From Ascidia mentula (taxonomy: Eukaryota > Chordata > Ascidiacea > Phlebobranchia > Ascidiidae), in NCBI GenBank assembly GCA_947561715.1, contig OX387205.1:9615001-9679000 (forward strand): a stretch of 64,000 bases of DNA, read 5' to 3'. Under the pieces are notes generated by a model. That model saw nothing but the letters and a program-made list of their open reading frames with translations. It did no database searches and was not told where the DNA came from. Positions 1-11,023 of this stretch are shown here, one piece after another. The first letter of the stretch is position 1; the number at the start of each line of letters is the position of its first letter. The position numbers were made by a program, and so were the translations under genes.

Positions 1-1337
1 CCAAATGTCCGATTCTGGCCGGTTGCAGCCCTCCAACTCCAAATAAGGTAAGAAAATTACCTTCGATACTCATAGGCCTACATATAGTCGCCTGACGACT
101 AAGCGGAGGTGGTCAGTTTTTGAAAAAGATTTGCGAACTTCGTTTACTTTGATTTTCGCAAAGGTATTTTTTTGATGTTTTTTGAAGAAAATCTATCTTT
201 TCCAACAGCACAGTGTGTGACATATAAATTAAAAACTTTATAACGCGTCTTTTTTGCAATAAACATGTTTCCCAATCTACATATTAGAACAATGTAGAGA
301 GTATAAAATAATAATTAACAGATGTGAATCTTTGATAGATTTTTATTCTCGATGCAAGTAGTTCTGATAAAGTCGTTTTTTTAGGTAGCCTAAAAGAAAA
401 ATATATGTATTATCTCAAGTAGGTGTCTTGGATATTTGTGCAATTATTTAAGTGGCCAGTCCTGATAATCACTTTTTACAAGACGATTCCAAGACCACGA
501 CCAATCGATGTTGTCAGTGTGACATCTGAAGTACGCTTTATATATAAACATTACTGTAAAGGACAAGTGTATTCTCTGAACTGGAAGATGGAATATTTAC
601 GCGATATGGCTTTTGTGTTTGTCGAGGCGTTTTTAACATGTTAGTCATCACCCAACCTCATGGTTTTTGATTGTTTTGTCCTCCTACGAGAACCAGGAGT
701 CAATAAGTGCTACAACGATTACTGTTTCATGGTATGGAAATCACCCTTTACATGGGCGCCTGACTCGACAACCATTAGGGTTTCATCGGTTTCCATGTCT
801 TTTTATTTATTAATGTTACGTCAGGGGCCACAAACCACGTAGCCTACAGGGTGATTTCCTCTTTGTCGGGAGCCTCAAACCAATGCTGGATTTGGCATTG
901 TTTGCCTAGTTATATGTTTCGAAAGCCAGACAATTTTGTTAATATAGATAGGCCACAACCGAATCTATACCTCATGGTTTTGAACCGAACAAATTGCATA
1001 ACAGCCACTTTACGACATTAGGCCTATATATGGAACAAAAATCTATTATTGTCTAGTTTTATTGCAAGCGCAAAATCATATGACTTTGGATTTGGTCACT
1101 TCTCAAATTATAGCCTATATGTTATATTTTTTGGACTCCAATAAAATGATTATAGGAACAGGGTTGAACGATAAAAAAATTCTTACTGAAACGATTGAAT
1201 TTACTGAAAATAAATGAACAATTGTTTTTTCATATACATACTAGGTGAATTCAATTTCTTCAGTTTGTCGTGTCTGTCTCTGATCTATGACTATATGCTT
1301 GCTTGTGCACTGCTTTTATAAGAGACTGACTGTTAAA

Positions 1338-1395
1338 CAACTTTATTGGCACGAGCTTTCGCGAGATTGATCTCGCTTCATCAGGTGCAGCAAAA
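1338..1395. repeat. Penelope-like element remnant with perfect hairpin
   Basis: The stretch contains GCGAGAT-TG-ATCTCGC, a perfect 7-bp stem with a 2-base loop, followed directly by CTTCATCAGGTGCAG. A short hairpin followed by a TCATCAGG-type tail is what I remember from the ends of Penelope-like retroelements in marine invertebrates. No reverse transcriptase is nearby, so this would be a short dead fragment. The family call is from memory of motif style, not from an alignment. Confidence 0.35.
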
Positions 1396-1596
1396 TCTGA
1401 TAGGTGAAGAGTGCATAAATTTACTAAATTTAATTTTCAAACTATGTTAGACACGCCATCCGTTGAATTCTTACCGGAACCGCGTTTCTTCCAGCACTGC
1501 TTGGGAACACTATACCCACGGATTTTCTTATGATTTTGAAACAAAAGCCTGACCCACATTGCAAAAAACAAATTCTTGTTTTCTTTATTTATTTAT

Positions 1597-1640
1597 GACG
1601 TTTAGGCAACAACTTAGGCCATCATCAGTTTCAATAAAAA
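1597..1640. repeat. Second Penelope-like end fragment
   Basis: GACGTTTAGGCAACAACTTA followed by GGCCATCATCAG has the same layout as the piece at 1338-1395: a diverged small inverted pair (TTAGGC... / ...TTAGGCC) and then an ATCATCAG tail. The two pieces sit about 250 bp apart in the same orientation, which would fit two ends or two nested fragments of one old insertion. Evidence is motif style only. Confidence 0.3.
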
Positions 1641-2569
1641 GGCGTGACTGACCAAGCTCCAAAGTTACATGTAGACGACCTGCCTGACGTCACAAACAGT
1701 AAGATAAGGCTCCCGTGATAGGGAAAATGATATGATATTCATTTGAATACTTGAAGAATGGCTGCAACAGGTCGTACAAACTTGTTGCAATATCTTTGCT
1801 CCGTGGAAGTCTAAGGTGGTTATTGCATTTGTGATTGAATTTATGTGAACTTCATGTTGTAGTAACTTATGTGTATTTTGAAGATGTATTTTTTGTATGT
1901 TGTATTGTTTATGTGTCGTTTATTGCGATCTGAAAAACTTCTATTTGTGAATTGCACTTGTTACATACCAGTGTAAATTTTTTCAGATACAATACTTCGA
2001 TTGACTTTATTGGGTTACTGCAAATAAATCGAAATATAACAAGTAGCTTCGCAGACACAACTGAAATGCCAAGTGAAAACGGATGTCACGGATGGCTGAG
2101 CAACAACTGCAGTTGAACTTTGCGTGCCTTCGCGAGCGACGCGTTAGCAGTTTCGGAAAAAAATAGCAGACTGGCGTGAAGGTGTCGTGGTTCACAAGGG
2201 TGCAAGTTCGCATTGCGTATTCTTGTAAGTGCATGTGATAAACGCAATTTTGTGTGCAGAAAAGGGATACATTGAATCTAGAAAATATGATTTTGTTTAC
2301 TAAGTAGCTGAGATGTTTGAATTATATGCACCAATATCGTATCGTTCAGCATGCTTCTTTTGTTATTGAAGCGTTATAAAGAGGTGTTCAATTGGCTTGA
2401 AATTTTTGAGTAAATCATATTTAAAAACTAAGTAAGAGTAACATAAGATAATAGTAGGCACCTTTTCATTGTAAAAGTGTGTCTTTGACCCTAGTTTTAG
2501 TTTTACACAACTTAAACAGAGCAAACAAAACTTATCTTTAATAACAGGCATGAAACTATTAAATAAGGG

Positions 2570-2580
2570 TATTTTCTAGA
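2570..2580 (+). promoter_or_regulatory. Splice-acceptor-like site 19 nt before the SNUPN start
   Basis: The run TATTTTCTAG ends at 2579, and the mature message would begin at 2580, leaving a 19-nt leader before the ATG. There is no coding exon upstream that would need this acceptor. An acceptor this close to the start codon is what spliced-leader trans-splicing gives in tunicates; a non-coding first exon joined in cis would look the same. The site is seen; its use is inferred. Confidence 0.45.
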
Positions 2581-2598
2581 GAATAGCTGTTTTAAATA

Positions 2599-3501
2599 AT
2601 GGATGACTTGGTTGAATCTCTGTCCAGTACGTTTGGAGTGTCAAAGAATCCAAACAACATTTATTCAAATCATCCACGTTTTGATCAGTTCAAGCAGAAA
2701 ACTGCCAGAGGCTCCGACCAAAATGTGCGCCGCGAAAAGTACCTTGCAAATCAGAAAAAGCGAAGATTTGATTTTCAAAATCATGTTCGTTGCTTAGCTC
2801 TTGATGAATGGAGTAATAGAGAAAAACAGTCCAGTGATGAAGAGAATGAAGGCATGGATATTGCAGAAACCATCAAAAAAACACAAAAGCAATACAAAGA
2901 TCAACTCATGCTGTCAGAATGGCTTGTAGAAGTGCCTAGTGATTTTGAAAAGGAATGGGTGATGCGCATATGTCCATGGGGTAAAAGAAATTTGGTGGTG
3001 GCGTCACGTAGTCGGACATGTGCCTACTCAAAAAGTGGATATTGTGTGAATAAGTTTGCCTCAAAATTGCCTGGGGGCAGTTTTGACACAAACTCAGGGT
3101 ACACTGTGCTTGACTGTGTGTTTAATGAGGTAGAAAAAACGTATTATATTTTGGATGTTATGTGTTGGAATGACCATCCTATGTATGACAGTGAAACTGA
3201 ATTCCGCCTGTTTTGGTTGGTCAGCAAGCTTTCAGAGACTCCAGAACTGTTGAAGATAAACAAGAACAATACTTTCAAATTTGTTGGTGTGCCACAACAT
3301 TCCTGTGACAAAGAGTCAATATCCAAAGCCCTCGTGTCTACAGAGAAGGACAAAATTGATGGCCTGTTGTTTTACCACAAGCGTACGCATTACACATTTG
3401 GGTCAACACCGTTGGTTACTTGGCTGAAAGTTCACATGATTAAGGACATTTTAGATATAAACCTACCAGAACCTAGTGCTCAATCTGAAATGACCTTATG
3501 A
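2599..3501 (+). CDS. SNUPN: Snurportin-1, snRNP nuclear import adaptor (intronless)
   Basis: Snurportin-1 binds the trimethylguanosine cap of spliceosomal U snRNPs in the cytoplasm and links them to importin beta for nuclear import. The 300-residue product matches the known family along its length. Residues about 25-65 form the basic importin-beta-binding region (RREKYLANQKKRRFDF). The cap-binding domain starts near QLMLSEW (Trp108) and ends near STPLVTW (Trp275); these correspond to human Trp107 and Trp276, the latter stacking on the cap. Other family blocks are KSGYCVNKF, YYILDVMCW and DGLLFYHK. The human protein is about 360 residues, so this one lacks most of the C-terminal tail, which lies outside the cap fold. 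The frame is uninterrupted, whereas vertebrate SNUPN has several introns; an old retrocopy that replaced its parent, or intron loss, would explain this. The start is the first ATG, preceded by an acceptor-like site and aligned with the human N-terminus. Confidence 0.95.
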   Translation: MDDLVESLSSTFGVSKNPNNIYSNHPRFDQFKQKTARGSDQNVRREKYLANQKKRRFDFQNHVRCLALDEWSNREKQSSDEENEGMDIAETIKKTQKQYKDQLMLSEWLVEVPSDFEKEWVMRICPWGKRNLVVASRSRTCAYSKSGYCVNKFASKLPGGSFDTNSGYTVLDCVFNEVEKTYYILDVMCWNDHPMYDSETEFRLFWLVSKLSETPELLKINKNNTFKFVGVPQHSCDKESISKALVSTEKDKIDGLLFYHKRTHYTFGSTPLVTWLKVHMIKDILDINLPEPSAQSEMTL

Positions 3502-3573
3502 AAACCAACTTTTAATGAAGTAATTAGTAATATGTTGGTGATGGTACAATTACTACAAATTAGTCCATAACCC

Positions 3574-3579
3574 ATTAAA
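3574..3579 (+). terminator. Probable SNUPN polyadenylation signal (ATTAAA)
   Basis: ATTAAA lies 73 nt after the SNUPN stop codon. It is the common variant of AATAAA, and it is the best signal before the acceptor-like site at 3681. It is short and could occur by chance in AT-rich sequence. Confidence 0.4.
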
Positions 3580-3669
3580 ATCAGAAGCCAGTTTCGCCAA
3601 TATTATTAAGAGATTAACTATATCATTTACTTTTAGCCTCAAATGCTATCTTTGCCTTGACCATTTTAT

Positions 3670-3682
3670 TGTCACTTTCAGG
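3670..3682 (+). promoter_or_regulatory. Acceptor-like site before the second gene
   Basis: TTGTCACTTTCAG ends at 3681 with a good pyrimidine tract. It lies about 100 nt after the probable SNUPN poly(A) signal and 139 nt before the ATG at 3821. No coding exon that could supply a cis donor is visible between SNUPN and this site. The layout (stop, poly(A) signal, acceptor, next ATG within 320 bp) resembles a two-gene operon resolved by trans-splicing, as known in tunicates. A downstream gene with its own promoter and a non-coding exon is the alternative. Confidence 0.4.
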
Positions 3683-3820
3683 ACAAAGACTATGCTAGTG
3701 TGGACTGTTTGCTTAGAGGTTTAATCTTTTGTGTCTGAATGCCTGACTCTCACATAGCTGTCAATTGGTTTGTGCTGTTGCTACATTAGCTGAAAACTCT
3801 ACAACAGCTGACTGAAAGCA

Positions 3821-3858
3821 ATGGATACAAGCAGCCCTCACAATGATGACATAAATGG
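3821..3858 (+). CDS. First coding exon (U1) of an unrecognised upstream gene or RAR isoform
   Basis: The exon encodes MDTSSPHNDDIN plus two bases, then the donor GG|GTAGGT (phase 2). It was chosen because it supplies an ATG and the right phase for the exon at 4269, whose acceptor needs exactly two carried bases. There is no upstream in-frame coding sequence of note. The exon is short, so on its own it is weak; the support is the phase match and the open frame through the next four exons. Confidence 0.5.
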
Positions 3859-4268
3859 GTAGGTTTCAAAGAAATATGTATAATATACGTTTAGGTGCTT
3901 CAAAGGTATTTAGCTGGTGGAACTTGCTGAACAAGCTTTTAGGTGTTTAGTTTAAAGTGTGATCGTTTTGCTGATCCAAGCATAATACCACGTTGCCTTT
4001 CTGTGGCATTTTGCTAAAGGCAAACAGCTAATGTCATGTTATTTGCAGCTAACCGGCCAGGATTCAAATTCAATGACAAGTTATATTTTAATTGTGCCTT
4101 TTTAATGTTTTATTGTTGTGGGTTTGCAAAAAAGAAATTTAAGAGAATCATGGAACTGTCTGAAATATTCAATATAACAGAAGTTTGTAATTATTGACTC
4201 ATTGTATTACAATGTAAATACCACATTAAATGTTGTTATAACCGCACATATATTACTGCAAATTTTAG

Positions 4269-4398
4269 TGGGTTTGTCGGCTTGCAAAGAAACACATCTG
4301 TTGAAAGTCAAGCAACTAGTGTGGACGGAGCACATTCACCTCACCTGTTGCCCTCTTCCCCCCGAACACATCCTTTTTATCCATCTTCAACCCAACAG
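4269..4398 (+). CDS. Coding exon U2 of the same transcript
   Basis: Bounded by TGCAAATTTTAG| and CAACAG|GTATTG. It reads GFVGLQRNTSVESQATSVDG and then a Ser/Pro/His-rich stretch ending YPSSTQQ, and leaves in phase 0. The composition (Ser, Thr, Pro, Gln, little charge) is that of a disordered activation segment. No known domain is seen. The other frames of the exon are closed. Confidence 0.6.
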
Positions 4399-4900
4399 GT
4401 ATTGACAAAATCATGTTTATTGGTCAAAATATTTAAAATAGGGCTTGAAGACAATCATCAGTTTTGTTATTGGATGACTATATTTCGAAATTTTGCATTC
4501 AACGTAGTATTTTTTCCAATTTTCAGTGATTGAATAAAGCAAAAATATAGTTTTGGTCTGTAATGAGATTGTTTTAGTGAATGAGTGTTTTTTAGTAACA
4601 CAGTCCAGTTTTTAAAGAGCTGCAATGCAATAATTTTTGGTGAAGTTTACCAACAATATCAATAAAACTGAAGTTTTTATATAATTGACTTACTTTGTTA
4701 ATTTTGTATATATGCATGGGATATATATTTAGGTAATGGTAAATATCATTTGATTTCGGCACTTGATTGTATTTTAATAGTCTTTTGCAAGTACGGCCAA
4801 GTATATATATATACTGCATTTGCAGTTACCCCATTAATATAAGCATTGCAAATTACTTTAACTTCATCATTGCAATAAAAAAATAATTATAATATTTCAG

Positions 4901-5159
4901 ATGGCCAAACAACTCAGCCAGCACACTGCTTTCAACCCTAAAATACTGGATGCCATGAAAGCTGATGCCAAGATGTTTCCCTACCCTTTCTACCCAATGC
5001 ATGCGGCCAATGGAGAAAATATTCAGGCAGATGCAGGTAGCACTCCGGCATCTATTGCTGCTGCCGTGTCAACAGCTAATGGATATCATAATTCATTGAT
5101 GAATCAAGCTTTTGGCAACATGACTGGGCGATTACCATCCATTCCCTACAGCCATCCTG
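4901..5159 (+). CDS. Coding exon U3, with an aromatic/Pro motif
   Basis: Acceptor AATATTTCAG at 4900, donor CCTG|GTGAGT at 5159, phase 0 in and phase 1 out. It encodes 86 residues starting MAKQLSQHTAFNPKILDAMK. Near the middle is MFPYPFYPMHAANG, an aromatic/proline cluster loosely like the YPVPPYAFFFPPM segment in the A region of vertebrate RARA1. An Ala/Ser-rich stretch follows (TPASIAAAVSTANGYH). No enzyme or DNA-binding domain is visible. The exon begins with an ATG and could itself be an alternative start. Function is unknown; a transcription-factor activation region is the most natural reading. Confidence 0.75.
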
Positions 5160-5363
5160 GTGAGTCAACTGTTGGTTCAAAAGTGCAAAAGGAAATGCAT
5201 GGTGTCAGTCGGGAGTTTATTAGGTAAAATTTTGTCAGGTAGAAACTGCAGTAATATCCTGACATACTGCGTATATATACCAATATCCCAGCTTTCATTT
5301 GAAACAGAAAACTGTGTACATACAATATATACTTCATGAAACCCATTCAGAACTCATTTTTTT

Positions 5364-5374
5364 GGGGGGGGGGG
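5364..5374 (+). repeat. Poly-G tract (11 G)
   Basis: A run of T followed by eleven G in the intron after exon U3. It is a simple mononucleotide tract, a likely site of length variation or assembly error, with no function visible. Confidence 0.85.
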
Positions 5375-5722
5375 CTGGCTGTATCAAATAGAGCAAACGA
5401 ATGATTGGCATATTTAGTAAACAGTCTTAAAATATTAAGAGGTTGTTTAAGAATTGTCAACAAGTATTTGAGGCTTTCAATCACAGCAATACAGGTCACA
5501 GACTGTTATCATATTCTCTTTTATGGGTATTTGTAATTATATTTTGATTGATAACCTACAAATATTTTGTCCCATGTAAATCTTTTGCACATTTGGAATT
5601 CCAATCAACCTTTAAGTCCACGTTTGATTACAAGAACTAACAGCAGGCGAATTGACGTATCATGTGACTCTCTCCCAATTGTGTTTATGTGTTCCCACGT
5701 TCAATGTCTCACTTTACTCAAG

Positions 5723-5902
5723 ATATCCAAGGATTCTTCATTAATGCTGCGGCCCAGGCGATAAGCGCGGCACTGAAACCCCTTTCGCTATCACCTCCCG
5801 CGACTGGCGGCGGACTTATGGGAGTAAAATGGCAGCAGGCAACAACAGATTCCCCGACGTCCTCCAACAAGCGTATGTGTATGGATCAGCCAACGGCGAC
5901 AG
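5723..5902 (+). CDS. Coding exon U4 (symmetric phase 1-1)
   Basis: Acceptor TTTACTCAAG at 5722, donor GACAG|GTAAAA at 5902; exactly 60 codons, phase 1 in and out. It reads DIQGFFINAAAQAISAALKP, then Ser/Pro/Gly-rich sequence and SSNKRMCMDQPTAT. Low complexity and lack of a folded domain again suggest an activation region. The GC content and CpG frequency are clearly higher than in the flanking intron, which supports coding. Because the exon is symmetric it could be skipped without changing the frame. Confidence 0.7.
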
Positions 5903-6167
5903 GTAAAATGCTTCTTAGTCATGTGCAGTGTAGGTACGACCCGATTAAACTGTCACATCGTGCGGTCCCAGGGCGTGTTCTTGTCTGACCTGTGGCTGCA
6001 TTAGCGTCCGCACTGCAACTGTGCAGACAGTCTGCGCCAGTTTTAACGCCACTGCAGCCAAATCGAATCACAGATCAAGGTACACTAATCTATGATATGT
6101 GGTTGTGTTTAAGAGAAAATCGAAATGGTCCAAAGGTTAATTTACATTTCTGTAAGGTTGGATTCAG

Positions 6168-6215
6168 ATGGCCACTGTTTCGCCCTATAAGGTCTCATCA
6201 GTGCAGTTTGGTGCG
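6168..6215. repeat. Penelope-like end fragment
   Basis: CTGTTTCGCCCTATAAGGTC followed by TCATCAG resembles the GTTTCG-hairpin-TCATCAG ends of Penelope-like elements and the pieces at 1338 and 1597. It lies in the intron after exon U4. No coding part of such an element is present. Confidence 0.3.
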
Positions 6216-9200
6216 ACTCTTAGACAACTTTGCCGATCAAACGGTCATTTGCTTATATACATTTTTATTTTCATCTTTATAAAAAAATATCCGAAACGTT
6301 TGCTTGCAGTGCGCAACGTCACGCGGGAACCAATAACCGCCTTGCGTTTTTCTGTAATGGGCGATTCACATCCAAAATCACTACCTCGGGCTAGGTGCGA
6401 ATACGAACTTACGTCCGATCCAAAATTATGCATTCCAACCAAATGTGCGTAGTGTGTGTCGGGTGCGGCTCCTGAATAATGTATCTGCCTGCAGTAGCGC
6501 CCGATCACGACCTTAAACGCTCCGAACATACGATGATCGTTCGTGCCGCTCCTGGACACGTTTGTTTGTTGGCCGAAGCACCGAGATATCACGAATCGGT
6601 GACGGAGAAAACCCCTTAAGCTGCGTGCATTGTCTGTATGATGTCTGCCGGGTGGACTGGTTCAAGGTATATAGTCACGCGGCCTCGCATGTGGATGGCG
6701 CAAGCTTTGTACAGGTTTGAGGTCCGTTGGTTTAGTTGCGGCATTCCTGTACAACAACCATATCACTCCTTAAATAGCAGTTTGTCGAAATAGTAAACCT
6801 GCACATAGTATTACCACGTATTTTTAATTTTGACTGTCAAATTCGTTGAAAAACACCCGTCGAATTTCATCAACTTGGCAATGGACCGAACCAAAATGTT
6901 GTCACAATTGTCAGAAATACATAAAAGAGTAAAGTACCCAAATCTCCGCACTTGATACGGCACGCCTGCGTTCACCTTCCGTGGCAAACTCTAGAACAAA
7001 CTCGTCCGTTTCAGGTTATAGAGTTCGTCTAATTTGCAACGACCCTTGTACTAGGGCTCATAAATCACACAGCCCGCATTACCGGCGGTGACACGTATTC
7101 CTCCTATACCTCCACAGCCGGCACTAGTCGCGCGGTCATGACACGACACCGTGCTTGATGGCTTTGTTTGATTGCCGCGACCGAAGGCTTCCTTGTCGGG
7201 ACAGCCAGTTTCCAGCGTTCCTCGCTGACCTTTAGGCTTGTTCGACTGGAGGAACTGAATGCTCACGCAAATGCCGCTTTTGTCTCCAAACTGCACGAGG
7301 TGTATGCGTTTGATAGAATGAACTGTGGTCACCTTCAAGTCCGCGTGAACTGTGGTCACCTGCATATATTTTAGTGAAGTTTTTGTCCCCCAAACAACAC
7401 CGAACTGTTTGCATTATGATATTTGTTGTGGCGTGGCTGCAGCTCACAGAACGTTATTGGCCGTACATTGTTTCTTCATTGCTTAACAATTTAACAAAAC
7501 AACCACTAAATTGACAGTGCAGATTATGTGGTATGTGCGTCAAAGGTTCACGACTTTGTAGCAGGCCTTTTGCCTCGTAACCAAAACTTTAAATTGTTAT
7601 CTTCTTCTGGTGTTTTGGGTGCAAAGTGCGTCAATGTACAATTCATTACCCCACGAAAACTCCCCAATTCACTTTCCAACAATAGCTGTAAAGTGTTCAT
7701 CGAAAGTCAGATGTTTTTACTACAAATAAGGTAGTTATATATGTTGAATGCCAAAAGCTAATAGCAGACCTGTCTCTCGAAAGTAAAACATTTGGTGCGG
7801 TTAGCAATGCCCACGGTGCTTGCGTATCTCGTTGTGTTCATCGCAATTGCACCAAGAAGTTGGCACAATTAAAGTGTGGTATCGACAAGTAGTTTTTGAG
7901 TAAAGGCCTGCGATTTTTTTTTTTCTAAAAGCCTTTAGCTTCGTTCTCCTACTGCAGCAGTGTGCTTGTGTCACATGCTGCAACTCGGCAATCGGTGGCC
8001 ACCTGCTGGGAAAAATGACCTTTACTATGCCCGCAACATTAACCGCAAAACGCCAGGCCCGTTTGCATGGTTGGCGACGGGAGCGGAAGCCCACCGATCA
8101 ATAAAAAGCACTCGTCGAAATGGCGCTCGGCGTAAAATAGTTTTGTGGCTGAGCGACGCGACTGGAGGACGGCTGGTGACTTGCCTTACTTGACCCTTCT
8201 TATCCTTACGAGGCTTTAAAACATAATCGTGTTACTGCTGGTAGTCGATGCGTTCGTTTTTGTCTGTTGTTTTGTGATGTGGTTGTAGTTGCTTGGTGTG
8301 ACTTTCAATTCTTGTTTAGGTGAAAACATACACTTTTAAAGTTATAAGACCTCTTTGAACAAGTATCTAGATCACTAAACAGTCTAATATGCAAATAAAG
8401 ACTTAATATCTGATTTTTTTTGACAAGTTATGATTAAAGCATTTAGTTTTTGTTTATTAGTAAAGACTTCTAATACCACAAAACCTCATCCACTTACACA
8501 CCCTTGTATTATGCCAAAGTCGCTTATTCGAAATCCCAAGAACTTTGTGCTTAAAATCAGCCATATCAAAATAAATTTTTTCCCCTGGTTGAGTAGAAAT
8601 AAAATAACCCACAATACCATCACGGACCTTACATAAGACACTCGTCTAAAGACGGAAATGTTAATAAAACGGCCAGAGAACATTGTTATTTGCCTAAGAC
8701 ACGTACCGTTCCGGCCATAAATCACGTAGATCTTGAACCACCTTGTGGAGTGGAACGTAGCCGAACGGTTCCGAGACCTAGATACCATCAATAACTGGTA
8801 CCTGCGTATTTTTGTCTTGAATAGCTTAATAAAGACTTTCACATAAAGGTCCCAACATATAGGTTTGTCCGTCTATTTAATTTTGAGGTTCGGGTTATTT
8901 ATGTTTTGGAAATGAACCATGCAGTGAACGGCAAATCTGTCATTGCGGCTGCAAGAAAATTGCGTCAGGCATTCGGCCGTACCGTGCTCTTGCTCTGACA
9001 GGATACCACAGAAATTGGTGATTGGAATTTGTACACACCCCTTATTCATGCAACCACAAAACACACATTAATACTCGTGGGATCGTTTCAAGGGCTCATT
9101 TTTCAATGTCAGCTGCGCATAATTCGGTCATCTTGTATTCAACAGGGATCGCAAACGTAATTAGTTAAGACAAGCCCCCACTCAGTCCCACTTAATTGCA

Positions 9201-9243
9201 ACAGTGCTTAACGAACTTGACACACATTTATTTTTCTGCCCAG

Positions 9244-9384
9244 GCTTCAGCGTTCCCGACACGATGAGTGATGTGTCACGTGACCGCCGCTTCTCGTCGT
9301 CACGGTCGGACGGTTTTCCAGCATCCCGTTCCCTGGCAACCGGGTGTCGAAAGAGACGCAACACCACCGAATACGGAAACCCAG
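9244..9384 (+). CDS. Coding exon U5 (symmetric phase 1-1, basic, Ser/Arg-rich)
   Basis: Acceptor TTTTTCTGCCCAG at 9243, donor CCCAG|GTGAGC at 9384; 47 codons, phase 1 in and out. It continues the frame of U4 with GFSVPDTMSDVSRDRRFSSS and ends CRKRRNTTEYGNP. The RDRR and CRKRR clusters are basic and could be nuclear localisation signals. The joined exons U1-U5 encode 249 residues plus one base. The phase-1 end fits the acceptor of the shared RAR exon at 57656, but I found no proof that these exons belong to RAR. A TCACGTGACC E-box lies inside the exon. Confidence 0.65.
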
Positions 9385-10982
9385 GTGAGCCCAACGACCT
9401 GTCATACTTGATATATATGTATTGAAAAAGAAAGGCCTGCTGATAACGCCACTGTGTGCGTCAGTGACCGCAGTCTCTCGCGACTTGCGGTTATTTACTG
9501 ACGTTGTATGTTTACGTGTGCACGTCGGTGGTGGTATTGCAATGTCAATGCTGTCTCTTAAATGTCGAAGTGTGTTGAGGCACAACATGGTGTCAAGTAT
9601 GGTTTGAGGGTCAGCCTTTAGGACTTACTCCGTTCTGTTACAAACAGCCCTACAACATGCTTTTGTACCTTTCCCACGTTATCTGCAATTTGTGTTAAAA
9701 TGTATTGTGATTGGTGACAAGTATTACCTTCCCGGTAATGTTGGCAGGAATCATTCACCCACACAACACACCTATACATCTACTGGTATGTTTATCAATG
9801 AATGATTTTGGCTATGAGCGTGTTTATCCCCGTGGCGCCTGCGTCCAAGCAAGTTAAGTCGATATCTTTGTTGGCATACTCCGGTGGCATTTAGAAAGTT
9901 GAGCAGTACTGTATGTGGAAGCGCCGCACGGATCAGTTGTATGCTGGCGATGTTAATAAGCACCCACCAAGCTTAGGCAAATGTAGGAGCGTTAATATAA
10001 AGTGCAACCAATATCAATTTGCTCTCAGAATCGTTAAAACGTTGCCCTTCTGCCAAGCCTGGCAGAGTGTTGCAGTGGGTGCTTTTTTGTGCGTGCGGCT
10101 GTGATGCTGTGCGGTCACGCTCTTGTGGTGATATCGTGCGTTCACAGACTGACTGCGATTACTACATTTAGTTCACCAAACGTTATTCTGTATTGCCTAA
10201 GTGTTACAACGATCCCTGCGCTTCCAGTTTTTCCGGGACCTTGCGTTCATCATCTATCGCACGGTTGAGCATCCCGACTTGATTGGTTGCTTCTCCGACA
10301 ACCTGGTCTTGTATCTCGGTTGAATGAATCCGATGTGTACTTAGTACGTTGTTGTTTGATGGCAGACCAAATTGGTCGTGGATCTGCGTGACACAACAGG
10401 TCAAGATAGGCCATGTCACTGCATGGTTGGTTGGCGTGTGACATATCAAATATGCAGTCCTTTTTAATGGGCAAATTTCCAAAATTTCAAAGTGGTACTC
10501 ACAAACGCAAAGGAGTGTTCTGTTTTACTGTCGTGGTTACAGGCGTGTAGATGTGTTTAAAAAAGACCAACAAGCTACAGAGCTATTGGTGCTGATTTCT
10601 GTTTTTTTGTTATGTTTTTTTATGATGAGGATTATGTTGCCATGATTACTATTGTAATGTCCAGTATACACAAAAGTAACGATATTGGTTGGTATGAAGC
10701 GTTAATGATACTACTGCAAACAATCAACGTTAGGGTCCGTTTTAAGGCCTGTGGTTTGCCGGGTAAAAATACCTGTGTAAAAGCTATTGATTTGGTGTCG
10801 AATTTTTCAAAAGATATCAACCTTGCGATTTTTCGAAATCGTGTCCCAATGACCGGAATTTCGCTTGAGTTTGTGCAAACCGAGGGTTTAACCATTAACT
10901 CATTGACGCAAGTCCAGTAACATCTTTATTGCCACAAACGCCAAGAATTACTCGACTGCCGCCGCGCCGAGCTCTCCCTTTC

Positions 10983-10992
10983 GTCACGTGAC
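10983..10992. promoter_or_regulatory. CLEAR-type E-box palindrome
   Basis: GTCACGTGAC is a perfect palindrome and matches the motif bound by MiT/TFE and USF basic helix-loop-helix factors. It sits in a CpG-rich island in otherwise AT-rich sequence, 31 bp before an inverted nuclear-receptor site. Use is not shown. Confidence 0.4.
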
Positions 10993-11023
10993 CCTTGTGA
11001 GTGGCCGTCGATGGCACTTTAAT

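Larger units (their letters stand above)
1..2579. other. Upstream stretch without a recognised gene
   Basis: AT-rich sequence with many short stops in all frames. The open frames of 60-75 codons have no recognisable domain, no exon-like borders and no biased composition, so I treat them as chance. The only structured pieces I see are two short Penelope-like scraps, listed separately, and the acceptor-like site that ends the stretch. A promoter for the downstream SNUPN gene may lie here, but I cannot point to one. Confidence 0.6.
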
